From DASQJL01 sp035689165 (GTDB lineage: Bacteria; Eisenbacteria; RBG-16-71-46; SZUA-252), in contig DASSLZ010000172.1 in assembly GCA_035689165.1 (NCBI GenBank), positions 1 through 8,686 of the forward strand: DNA of 8,686 nt. Reading direction: 5' to 3'. This document shows positions 1 through 7,200 of the stretch, in pieces. The notes under the pieces were generated by a model. It worked only from the letters and a program-made list of their open reading frames with translations. It did not search any database and was not told the DNA's origin. Within the stretch, counting starts at the first letter, position 1, and each line of letters starts with the position of its first letter. Position numbers and translations under genes: made by a program.

Positions 1-1
1 A

Positions 2-586
2 GACGGGCCAGGAGGGCCGGGATTCGTAGCGGAAGGGGAAGCCATAGCGCTCGGCGGCGACGCGCGTGACGTTCGGCTTGAGGAAGATGTGCGTGTCGGG
101 ATCGGCGAGGAAGCCGAACACGGTCACGATCGGCCAGGTGAGGACGCGCGTCTGCTTGCGGGGAAGATCGGCGACCACGTCGCGCCATCGCTCGAAACGC
201 CGCTCGATGGCCCCACGGCCGTGCAGGAATTCGTACAGACCCTCCGCGAAGGCCCGGGCGCCGGCCACAGGCTTCACGGCATCGCGCAGCGCCATCTTTT
301 CGAACGAGAAGAGGAGATTCGTTCGCGACTCGATGGTCACGGCGCGGGATGCCACCTCATGGAACGCCCCCTGCAGGATCAACCCGCGCCAGACGGTGGC
401 GGGCAGAAGCTCCATCCAGCGCTGGTGCGCCTCCCACTTGTAGTTCCGCTCCCACTCGAGATACGTCTCGTCCCGGAACCCGCCCGGAAACGCGCGCAGG
501 AACTTGCGGCGGCGTGCCGCGACCCGGGGCGCGCGTGAGGCGTTGTCCCTGGGACGGGCGGCACGGTCAATGCGCGGAATTGCCAT
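2..586 (-). CDS. Conserved protein of unknown function, N-terminal part (gene runs off the left edge)
   Basis: The reading frame is open from an ATG at 586 down to base 2 and gives 195 residues; the C-terminus lies outside the window. The start is well supported: GAGGAG at 593-598 lies 6 nt upstream. The first ~30 residues are basic and low in complexity (RVAARRRKFL at 21-30), with no signal peptide or membrane segment. From residue ~38 it looks like a folded, mostly helical protein rich in aromatic and charged residues, for example YLEWERNYKWEAHQRW (42-57), SRTNLLFSFEKMALRDAV (87-104) and IFLKPNVTRVAAERYGF (147-163). The pattern resembles widely distributed hypothetical proteins of environmental bacteria that I recognise by sequence feel but cannot name. 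I see no catalytic motif I would defend. The next gene upstream (735-1019) has the same orientation 148 nt away, so co-transcription is possible. Confidence is high that it is a gene, low on function. Confidence 0.8.
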   Translation of the reverse strand, partial: MAIPRIDRAARPRDNASRAPRVAARRRKFLRAFPGGFRDETYLEWERNYKWEAHQRWMELLPATVWRGLILQGAFHEVASRAVTIESRTNLLFSFEKMALRDAVKPVAGARAFAEGLYEFLHGRGAIERRFERWRDVVADLPRKQTRVLTWPIVTVFGFLADPDTHIFLKPNVTRVAAERYGFPFRYESRPSWPV

Positions 587-592
587 GGTCCA

Positions 593-598
593 CTCCTC
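593..598 (-). promoter_or_regulatory. Ribosome binding site of the left-edge gene
   Basis: GAGGAG on the minus strand, 6 nt before the ATG at 586. It fixes the start and helps show that the edge-truncated frame is a real gene. Confidence 0.75.
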
Positions 599-654
599 TC
601 TCGGAGCGAACCCAGCAATGTCCGGGCCGGATTGGGGCGGGTAGCTTGGGAAAT

Positions 655-686
655 GGAGCCCTGGCCCGCTGCCATGGCGGGGCTCC
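655..686. terminator. Possible hairpin between the first two minus-strand genes
   Basis: GGAGCCC at 655-661 pairs perfectly with GGGCTCC at 680-686 across an 18-nt loop that itself contains the palindrome GCCATGGC. It lies 49 nt past the stop of the 735-1019 gene. On the minus strand it is followed by ATTTCCC rather than a real U-tract, so an intrinsic terminator is only a weak possibility. I see nothing else in the 148-nt gap (587-734) apart from the ribosome binding site. Confidence 0.25.
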
Positions 687-734
687 GAGGAGGTCGACGG
701 AATCAACCGCCCTGTCCACCTTGCCCTCAGGAAA

Positions 735-1019
735 TCAGACCGTCTGGAAGATCTCCCGCTTGCCGCTGACCCACATCTCCGTGTAGCCCTTCATCTTTTC
801 GCGCAGGTCCGTGCGCTCCTCATATTCCTTCATGCGCGCGGTGAGAGCGGCAAGGTCCTCGACCTCGGTTTCCATGACCACCGTGTTGAACGTCCCCACG
901 GCGTCGGTCATGATTCGCGTCTTCCACTTGGGCTGCGCGGCCATGACTTCCTTCATGTGCTTGGCCAGCTTCGAGGCCATTCCGGGCTTTGCCACGAACG
1001 ATTCACGCACGATCAGCAT
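735..1019 (-). CDS. Small ABM/NIPSNAP-like dimeric alpha/beta-barrel protein
   Basis: Encodes 94 residues beginning MLIVRESFVAKPGMASKLAK. The start at 1019 is preferred over an in-frame ATG 11 codons upstream because AAGGAG (1027-1032) lies 7 nt before it, and because the extra residues (MPYLPSPRRPT) overlap the ribosome binding site and part of the palindrome. The layout is beta (LIVRESFVAKPG), an amphipathic helix with lysines and methionines (MASKLAKHMKEVMAA), a strand with RIMTDAVGTFNTVVMETEVEDL, a second helix (ALTARMKEYEERTDLREKMKGY) and a closing strand ending in EIFQTV. This is the usual order of the ferredoxin-like dimeric alpha/beta-barrel superfamily, which includes ABM monooxygenases, NIPSNAP and Dabb proteins. 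It is soluble, cytoplasmic by appearance, with no signal peptide. Members range from oxygenases to stress proteins without known activity; I see no decisive active-site residue and assign no reaction. The superfamily call rests on pattern and size only. Confidence 0.75.
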   Translation of the reverse strand: MLIVRESFVAKPGMASKLAKHMKEVMAAQPKWKTRIMTDAVGTFNTVVMETEVEDLAALTARMKEYEERTDLREKMKGYTEMWVSGKREIFQTV

Positions 1020-1026
1020 GGTCGGT

Positions 1027-1032
1027 CTCCTT
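1027..1032 (-). promoter_or_regulatory. Ribosome binding site of the small barrel protein
   Basis: AAGGAG on the minus strand, 7 nt upstream of the ATG at 1019. It decides between this start and the in-frame ATG at 1052. Confidence 0.75.
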
Positions 1033-1047
1033 GGCGAGGGAAGGTAC

Positions 1048-1073
1048 GGCAACTCGCCCCGGGGCGAGTTGCC
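1048..1073. promoter_or_regulatory. Perfect 26-bp palindrome upstream of the small barrel gene
   Basis: GGCAACTCGCCCC at 1048-1060 is followed directly by its exact reverse complement at 1061-1073, with no spacer and no mismatch. It ends 28 nt upstream of the ATG at 1019 and 15 nt upstream of the ribosome binding site on the minus strand. No T-run follows on either strand, which argues against an intrinsic terminator. It could be an operator for a dimeric repressor, or an mRNA hairpin in the 5' leader, although a zero-loop palindrome must open a few pairs to fold. The symmetry is seen directly; the role is inferred. Confidence 0.55.
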
Positions 1074-1167
1074 CGGGGCAAACGTGCAGCGTGACGCGGC
1101 GCGACGATCGCGCAGGCGTCAATCGCGCGCGACATCCGTCATTCAATTTCACCGGCGCTGGCGCAGG

Positions 1168-1181
1168 TAACATAAATGTTA
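1168..1181. promoter_or_regulatory. A+T-rich palindrome in the 1020-1238 spacer
   Basis: TAACAT at 1168-1173 and ATGTTA at 1176-1181 are exact inverted repeats around AA. It stands out as an A+T-rich island in G+C-rich DNA, about 150 bp upstream of the 735-1019 gene and 58 bp beyond the stop of the LMF fusion gene. It may be a transcription factor site or part of a promoter for the small barrel gene. I found no convincing -35/-10 pair around it. Confidence 0.3.
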
Positions 1182-1194
1182 AGTGCGCCGTGAT

Positions 1195-1222
1195 CCTGCC
1201 CCAGTACGCATCCCCAGGCAGG
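1195..1222 (-). terminator. Weak hairpin downstream of the LMF fusion gene
   Basis: CCTGCC (1195-1200) and GGCAGG (1217-1222) can form a 6-bp stem with a 16-nt loop, 16 nt past the TAG stop at 1239-1241. On the minus strand it is followed by ATCACGG, not a U-tract, so termination here is doubtful. Confidence 0.2.
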
Positions 1223-1238
1223 GTGTGACAGCGGTTCG

Positions 1239-3119
1239 CTACGGAGAAGTTGACCCCACCGCGACGAGCTGTCCGTTCTGCAGCGCGAGCACGGGGCAGT
1301 AGAGCCCGAGCTGCTCCCGGCGCCACCATGCGCCGGTCCGCTTCCTTTCCTCCGCGGTCGTGAAGTGATAGTCGTAGACCACCGCCCGCAGGTACTTCGG
1401 AGGCGCGCGCGGGAACGGATCGGTCGCGAAGAGCGCGGCGACGGGCTGGGAACCCTCCAGCAGACGCCGGCACAGCTGCAGGAACCACGGCTGGTTCTGG
1501 AAATTGCTGAGCGCCGCGAACCACATCTGCCAGTCCAGCCGCGGCTGATGAGGCGCGACGAACTCGGGGCGACGCGCCGGATCGCCCGGCTTCCAGCGAA
1601 GCTCGTACGGCAACCATCGGACCCCATCGGCGCTCCCCTCGAGCACGATCTCCAGCCTCCGCGTGGTCATGACCGCGAAGAGCCCGTAGCGATTGAACGA
1701 TCGAACGGGCCAGACCAGGTCGGACACATACTCCACCGGGCCGAGCCACGCCGTGGGCGCGTGCAGCGTGCTCAAGAACGGCACCAGGCTGAGCAGGAAG
1801 AAAACGACGGCCAGCGGCCGGATCGCCCAGCCGAACCAGCTCCCACGGCGGTTCGCGCTCCATCGCGCGGTCCGCTCGCGCCATCCCCTCGGCCAGACGC
1901 CGTCGTCCAGGCACAGCACGCAGAGCGCCAGCGTGAGCCAGTTGAAGAAGCCGTAGTTTCCGGTGACCAAGATCAGGATCTGAAGCGATGCGATGAGACC
2001 GACGCCCACGAAGCGGATCCGGCGCGGCAGGAAGACCAGGAATGGAACGATCCCCTCGAGGATCAGCGTTCCCGTGCTGGAAGCCCGCAGCAGTCCCGCG
2101 GACAGGTGATGGGCGAACCATGCGGTCCAGGGCGGAAGCGGCTGCGTCTCGAAGTGATATTGCAGCGCGGTGCGGGCATGCCATGAGGGGTCGCCGCTCA
2201 AGAGCTTCACGGCCGCCGAGGAGAAGGAAAGTCGGAAGAGGAGCCATCGCATCAGCCAGAGGCCCGATCGGCGCGGCGGGGCATCGTTCCAAGGCCGCGA
2301 CCATCCCCGCCATGGCGCGATCAGGATCGCGAGGAGCCCGGTCTCGAGCAGCAGGCTGTCCCACTGGAACCAGAAGAAGTCCTGCCCCAGGATCGAGAGC
2401 GACAGATACGTGAGCCAGAGACCCGCCAGGCAGGCGATCGGTGCGGCGCCGAGCACGAGCCCCACGGAGAGCGCAACGCCCGCGGCGCACATCGCGTTCA
2501 GGAATCCCGCGCTCGTCCCCAGCCAGCCAAGCGTCGGTGCGATCCAGAAGGCCAGCCGTCCGTACTTGGCATGAAGCGCGGCCAGGAAGTCGCGCGCGGG
2601 GAGGATCCCGTCCGGGCCGGCGATCCCCTGCACCTGGACCCACATCGAGACGAACGCGACGAGATACACGACGGCGAGGAGGCGGAGGAAGATCCAGGCC
2701 GTGAGCGTCTCGCCGGGGGGGGCGACGTGATCGCCCCAGATCCAGCGGGTGACACGGTACAGCGGCCCGCGGTTCGCGGCGACGAGCCGATACGCGGCTT
2801 CGGTGAGGGGCCGGACGCCCGGAACCCGCCGGTAGAGCCATAACGGCCATCGCCGGCCGGGCGCCGTCGCCTGGGCGCGGAAAACCGCCTCGGCGCCTCC
2901 GGACCACTTCCCATCCGGCTCCCGAAGCTGGACGGCCGCGGCGAACCGCTCACGGGGAACCTCGGGGAAGCGGTCGGCGACTTCCTGATACGTCGCGTAC
3001 TCGACACGGTCGCCCGTCGTGGCCCGCCACCGCTCGATCCAAAGCCGGCAGAAACCACAGTCGCCGTCGTAGACCAGAAGGGGTTTCATTCCCCTCATTT
3101 CCCCCTCATTCCCCCTCAT
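1239..3119 (-). CDS. DCC thiol-disulfide oxidoreductase domain fused to a lipase maturation factor (LMF) membrane protein
   Basis: Encodes 626 residues counted from the ATG at 3119. Residues ~12-130 match the DCC/DUF393 family: KPLLVYDGDCGFCRLWIERW, with the redox pair C21 and C24, then a conserved arginine-rich region around LWLYRRVPGVRPLTEAAYRLVA (93-114). Residues ~140-626 resemble lipase maturation factors. Several hydrophobic segments (about 141-160, 205-245, 255-270, 345-404, 432-450) are followed by a C-terminal domain with the LMF1-like stretches FNRYGLFAVMTTRRLEIVLEG (475-495), WKPGDPARRPEFVAPHQPRLDWQMWFAA (509-536) and PPKYLRAVVYDYHF (573-586). Vertebrate LMF1 is an ER membrane chaperone needed to fold dimeric lipases; the role of bacterial homologues is not known to me. 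An inner-membrane redox or folding factor for exported proteins is inferred. GGAGGG lies 7 nt before 3119; in-frame ATGs at 3098 and 3089 are alternatives, and 3089 fits the domain start best. It is divergent from the ABC operon. Confidence 0.9.
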   Translation of the reverse strand: MRGNEGEMRGMKPLLVYDGDCGFCRLWIERWRATTGDRVEYATYQEVADRFPEVPRERFAAAVQLREPDGKWSGGAEAVFRAQATAPGRRWPLWLYRRVPGVRPLTEAAYRLVAANRGPLYRVTRWIWGDHVAPPGETLTAWIFLRLLAVVYLVAFVSMWVQVQGIAGPDGILPARDFLAALHAKYGRLAFWIAPTLGWLGTSAGFLNAMCAAGVALSVGLVLGAAPIACLAGLWLTYLSLSILGQDFFWFQWDSLLLETGLLAILIAPWRGWSRPWNDAPPRRSGLWLMRWLLFRLSFSSAAVKLLSGDPSWHARTALQYHFETQPLPPWTAWFAHHLSAGLLRASSTGTLILEGIVPFLVFLPRRIRFVGVGLIASLQILILVTGNYGFFNWLTLALCVLCLDDGVWPRGWRERTARWSANRRGSWFGWAIRPLAVVFFLLSLVPFLSTLHAPTAWLGPVEYVSDLVWPVRSFNRYGLFAVMTTRRLEIVLEGSADGVRWLPYELRWKPGDPARRPEFVAPHQPRLDWQMWFAALSNFQNQPWFLQLCRRLLEGSQPVAALFATDPFPRAPPKYLRAVVYDYHFTTAEERKRTGAWWRREQLGLYCPVLALQNGQLVAVGSTSP

Positions 3120-3122
3120 TCC
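3087..3122 (-). repeat. Short tandem repeat over the start of the LMF fusion gene
   Basis: On the plus strand CATTCCCCT-like units of 9, 11 and 10 nt follow one another, with a fourth partial copy. On the minus strand each unit supplies an ATG after a purine run. ATGs at 3119, 3098 and 3089 are in frame with the LMF fusion. The ATG at 3109 is not: it reads four codons (ATG AGG GGG AAA) and stops at TGA (3097-3095), overlapping the ATG at 3098 as ATGA. The repeat is short and G-rich, so copy number or tract length could vary by slippage. Confidence 0.6.
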
Positions 3123-3126
3123 AAAG

Positions 3127-3132
3127 CCCTCC
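3127..3132 (-). promoter_or_regulatory. Ribosome binding site of the LMF fusion gene
   Basis: GGAGGG on the minus strand, 7 nt before the ATG at 3119. It favours the longest start. The purine runs in the tandem repeat could serve the inner ATGs, but sit closer than ideal. Confidence 0.55.
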
Positions 3133-3143
3133 AGAGCCCGCCC

Positions 3144-3172
3144 GTGACCAGCCCGGGGGAGTATCCTAGAAT
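3144..3172 (+). promoter_or_regulatory. Predicted sigma-70-type promoter of the ABC operon
   Basis: GTGACC at 3144-3149 matches four of six -35 consensus positions. TAGAAT at 3167-3172 matches five of six -10 positions. The spacer is exactly 17 nt. This would place the transcript start near 3179 and give a leader of about 70 nt before the ATG at 3252. The facing gene starts at 3119, so the two transcripts diverge from this 132-bp gap. Confidence 0.5.
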
Positions 3173-3199
3173 CTCCGGCGGGAAACCCTATCCAGAATC
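3162..3199 (+). repeat. Near-identical direct repeat at the ABC operon promoter
   Basis: TATCCTAGAATC (3162-3173) recurs as TATCCAGAATC (3189-3199), differing by one base deletion and starting 27 bp apart. The first copy contains the -10 element. The pair could be a binding site repeated on the same face of the helix, or chance. Confidence 0.3.
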
Positions 3200-3240
3200 A
3201 AGGCGTAGAGAACGCGTCGCCGATCCGCCAGCACACTCCC

Positions 3241-3246
3241 AGGAGG
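3241..3246 (+). promoter_or_regulatory. Ribosome binding site of the ABC ATPase gene
   Basis: A perfect AGGAGG 5 nt before the ATG at 3252. It rules out the GTG at 3144, which lies inside the predicted promoter. Confidence 0.85.
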
Positions 3247-3251
3247 CCCCG

Positions 3252-4205
3252 ATGCTCAGCACGCGCGGTCTGGTCAAGGTGTACCCGGGCCCGGTCACCG
3301 CCTTGAACGGCGTGGATCTGGACGTGCCGCCCGGGATGTTCGGCCTCCTCGGTCCCAACGGGGCGGGGAAGTCGACCTTCATGAAGATCCTCGCCGGGCT
3401 CCTCGAGCCCACCTCCGGCACCGCCACACTCGACGGCATCGATATCGTGAAGGACCCCGACTCGGTCTCGCCGCGGCTGGGCTACCTGCCGCAGGAATTC
3501 GGCTTCTATCCCCACCTGACGGGCGAGGCGATGCTCGGGCATCTTCTGGATCTCAAGGGGGTGAGCGCGCCGCAGGGGAAGAAGAAGCTCGTCGCCGAGC
3601 TGCTCGACCGCGTGAACCTGTCGTTCGCGGCCAGGCGCGCGGTGAAGGGTTACTCGGGCGGCATGCGGCAGCGCCTCGGGATCGCGCAGGCGATCGCGGG
3701 GAATCCGCGGCTGATCATCGTGGACGAGCCGACGGCGGGACTCGACCCCGAAGAGCGGCTCCGCTTCTATCATCTCCTCTCGGAGCTCGCGGCGGACCGC
3801 ATCGTGCTCCTCTCGACGCACATCGTCGAGGACGTTGCCGTCCTCTGCCCGCGCTTCGCCGTGATCCGCACGGGGCGGCTGATCGCCCTGACCACGCCCG
3901 CCGAAGCGCGGGCCGCCATCGCGGGGCGCATGTTCGAAGGGCTGGTCTCGGTGGAGGATCTGCCGCGGCTTCGCGCGGAGCGGATGGTGACTCAGGCGCT
4001 CCTCGTGGAGGGGAAGAACCGCGCCCGCATCTTCGAGCCCGCGGGCACGCCGCCCCCGGGGTTCGTACCGGCTCCGGCCACGCTCGAGGATGCCTATCTC
4101 GTCCTGATGCGCCAGGGGGAGCTGCCGAACGGAAACGGCTCGAGTCCGGCACCGGCTTCCGGCCGCGTCGCGGGAACGAACGCCGCCATCGAGGCGATTG
4201 GATGA
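3252..4205 (+). CDS. ABC transporter ATP-binding protein
   Basis: Encodes 317 residues beginning MLSTRGLVKVYPGPVTALNG. It is the cytoplasmic motor of an ABC-2-type transporter. All nucleotide-binding motifs are intact: Walker A GPNGAGKST (34-42), Q-loop Q81 in YLPQEFGFYPHL, signature YSGGMRQRLGIAQ (134-146), Walker B LIIVDEP (154-160) with catalytic E159, D-loop AGLDPEE (162-168), and switch H190 in LLSTHIVED. After residue ~220 comes the extra C-terminal domain typical of CcmA/DrrA-like exporter ATPases, ending in a Gly/Ala/Ser-rich tail (about 288-317). It overlaps the next gene by 4 nt (ATGA, 4202-4205), so translation of the two is probably coupled. The only partner in the window is the permease-peptidase fusion. 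That protein holds two permease modules in one chain, so a complete transporter would need two copies of this ATPase. The substrate and transport direction cannot be read from the sequence. Confidence 0.95.
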   Translation: MLSTRGLVKVYPGPVTALNGVDLDVPPGMFGLLGPNGAGKSTFMKILAGLLEPTSGTATLDGIDIVKDPDSVSPRLGYLPQEFGFYPHLTGEAMLGHLLDLKGVSAPQGKKKLVAELLDRVNLSFAARRAVKGYSGGMRQRLGIAQAIAGNPRLIIVDEPTAGLDPEERLRFYHLLSELAADRIVLLSTHIVEDVAVLCPRFAVIRTGRLIALTTPAEARAAIAGRMFEGLVSVEDLPRLRAERMVTQALLVEGKNRARIFEPAGTPPPGFVPAPATLEDAYLVLMRQGELPNGNGSSPAPASGRVAGTNAAIEAIG

Positions 4206-7200
4206 GCCCGCGCCGCCTGTTCGCCGTCTTCTTAGTCGAGTTCGGCCATTCCTTCAAGCGGCCGCTCTTCTACATCATGGCGTTCCTCATCGCCCTCATC
4301 TCCTTCGGGCTCTCGAGCGGCCAGATGCAGATCTCCTCCGGCGACAGCTCGGTGGGAGGGACCAAGGCCTGGATCACCTCCGAGTTCGCCCAGACGCAGA
4401 CGATGACCTACCTGACGATCCTCATCTTCGCGGGGTTCATCGCGGCCGCGGCGGGCATGACGCTGCTCCACGATCGCGAGACCAAGGTGGACGTGATCCT
4501 CCACTCCACGCCGCTCAAGGCGGGAGAGTACGTCTGGGGGCGGCTCCTGGCCGTGGTCGGGATGTTCGCGGTCCTGCTCGCCTGGCTGGCGCTGACCGCC
4601 GCCTTCTTCAACCACCTCGTGCCGAATGGAAACGCGCTGGAGATCCGCGGCCCCTTCGCGTGGGCCAGCTACTTCCGGCCGGTCCTGTTCGTGGGGCTTC
4701 CGTTCGTGGTGTTCTTCGCGGGGCTTTCGATGTGGATCGGCGAGCGGACCCGGAGCGCCGTGATCGTCTATCTTCTTCCCGCCCTCGCCATCCTGGTCAG
4801 CGGCTTCTTTCTCATGACGTGGTCCCCATCGTGGCTTTCCTACGGGATGAACCGCGTGCTGCAGGTGGTCGAGCCGTCGGGCTATCGCTGGCTCAACGAG
4901 ACGCTGCTCAAGGTGGATCGCGGCGTGAAGTACTACAACACGCAACCGGTCCCCTACGACGCGATCTTCTGGCTGAACCGGCTCTGGATGCTGTTCGTGG
5001 GGTTTGGCGGCATCCTCCTCACGCAGCGCTCGATCGCGAGGTCGCGGCGGGGCGTCGAGAGCGCACGCGCGCGCACGAAGAGCGCCGCGGCGCGGCCGGA
5101 AGCGCTCGGCGCCGGCTGGGACGAGACGGCCGTTCGTCCCTCGATCCAGGGGATCGGGATGACGAGCCGCGTTCCGGGGGCGCTCGCCACGGTGGCGGCC
5201 GTGGCGCGGACCGAGACGAAGGAGCTCTTGCGCCAGCCCGCGCTCTACCTCTTCATGCTGATCATCCTGGTCCAGGTGCTGGGGAACTCGCTGCTCGCGG
5301 TGGGCGCGTTCGACACTCCGGTCCTCCTGACGCCGGGCACGAGCGCGGTGGCCCTCGCCAATCAGAGCGTCACCTTCATCTGCCTCCTCCTCATGTACTA
5401 CACCGTGGTATCGCTGGAACGGGAGCACACGACCGGCCTGGCGCCGGTTCTCTACGCGGCTCCGGTGCGGACCGGAGCGCTCCTCTTCGGAAAAGCGCTG
5501 GCGAACGGCGTGGTCGGGGCGATCGTCCTTGTGGCCTCCCTCGTCGGAAGCTGGCTCGCCATCTCGATCCAGCACACCGTTCCGTTCTCGCTGGGCCCGT
5601 ACCTCCTGGTCTGGGGGCTGCTCCTGGTGCCGACCTTCATGTTCTGGACGGCCCTCGTCACGGCGGTCTACGCCCTCGTCGGGAACCGCTACACGACGAT
5701 CGCGATCGCCCTGGGCATCCTGGCCTGGACCGGCTGGCGCGCGCTGACCAAGCAGATCAGCTGGGCGGGCAACTGGGCGCTCTGGGGCGCGCTCCGCTGG
5801 AGCGACCTCGGCCCCTTCCAGCACGACCGCCTGGTGCTCGTCTTGAACCGCGCGATGGTGCTGAGCGCGGCCTTCCTCTTCATCGCCCTCGCCGTGCGGC
5901 TCTTCCGCCGCCGGAGCCCCGACGCGGTGCGCACGATCCACCGCCTGTCGCCCAGGAGCCTCCGTCGCTCCGCGTTCCGTCTCGCGCCCTACGCGTTGAT
6001 CCCGGCGGCCCTCTGGATCACCCTCCTCTTCCAGGTGAGCCAGGGCACGGAAGGGGGGGCCGCGAAGAAGGCGCGCAAGGACTACTGGGCGAAGAATCTC
6101 AAGACCTGGATGGACGCGCCCCTTCCGGACATCGCGCGCGCCGATATCGCCGTGAAGGTCGATCCCCAGGGGAACCGGCTCGAGAGCCGCGGGGCCCTGA
6201 CGTTCGTGAACGGTCTGGACACGACGCTGACCCAGATCCCGTTGACCGGCGGGACCGAATGGAAGAACGTGACCTGGACCATGAACGGACGCGCCGTCAC
6301 GCCGGAGGACTCGAAGCGGCTCTACGTCTTCACGCCGCCGCGTCCGCTCGCCAAGGGGGACAGCGTCGTCATCGGGTGGAAGTTCGACGGGGCGCTGCCG
6401 GACGGCGCCAGCAAGAACGGCGGGAACATGGAGGAGTTCGTGCTTCCTGCCGGCATCGTGCTGACCGGCTTCACGCCGAGCTTCATGCCGGTGGTCGGCT
6501 TCATCGAGGACGTCGGCGAGACCAAGGACAACAAGACTGAGCCGCGCCGCTACCCGCGCGACTACTGGAAGGGGATCACCCCCGCGGGCTACGGCGCGAC
6601 GGCCTGGTTCCCGGCGCGCATCGCCGTGACCGGCCCGGCCGACTACACGCTCAATTCGGTCGGCGTCTGCACGAGCAACACGGTTCACAACGGGTGGCGC
6701 ACGCAGGTCTGGGAGACCGACCACCCGGTCAAGATCCTGAACGTGATCTGCGGGCACTGGAAGGAGCGGCGCGGCCACGGCACGACGATCTACTACGCGC
6801 CGGTGCACCCCTACAACATCGACGCGATGTCGGCCACGCTGGACGCCGCGCGGAAGTACTACTCCGAGTGGTTCCTGCCCTATCCCTGGAAGGAGCTCAA
6901 ACTCTCCGAGTTCCCGGGCATGGCCGGCTACGCGCAGGGATTCGGCACGAACATCACCTTCAGCGAGAACATCGGCTTCCTCACGCGGAACGACGCCAAG
7001 ACCAACGCGACGTTCCTGGTCACGGCGCACGAGTCGGCGCACCAATGGTGGGGAAACATCGTGACGCCCGCCCGGGGGCCCGGAGGGGACTTCCTGAGCG
7101 AGGCGATGGCGCACTTCTCCACGATGCTCCTCTTCGACAAGGTGCTCGGCCCGCGCGAGCGGATGGAGTTCTCGAAGGGGCTGGAAGCGCGCTACGGCGA

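Noticed and set aside
1020..1052. Eleven-residue extension of the small barrel protein from the ATG at 1052
   Set aside because: It would place the AAGGAG site inside the coding region and adds residues unlike the family; the ATG at 1019 has that site at proper spacing.
943..1240. A tRNA, riboswitch or small RNA in the gap upstream of the small barrel gene
   Set aside because: No cloverleaf, CCA end or known riboswitch core could be seen. Only the palindromes and a weak stem are present.
1003..2907. A 634-residue minus-strand frame overlapping the LMF fusion
   Set aside because: It shows low-complexity Arg/Ala/Pro/Gly composition. The frame ending at 1239 holds the CGFC and LMF motifs instead.
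3144..3251. N-terminal extension of the ABC ATPase from a GTG at 3144
   Set aside because: The extra residues are not ATPase-like, the GTG falls within the predicted -35 element, and AGGAGG precedes the ATG at 3252 at ideal spacing.
4198..6540. A 780-residue plus-strand frame overlapping the permease
   Set aside because: It is Arg/Gly/Pro/His-rich without membrane segments or motifs, and is offset from the true frame.
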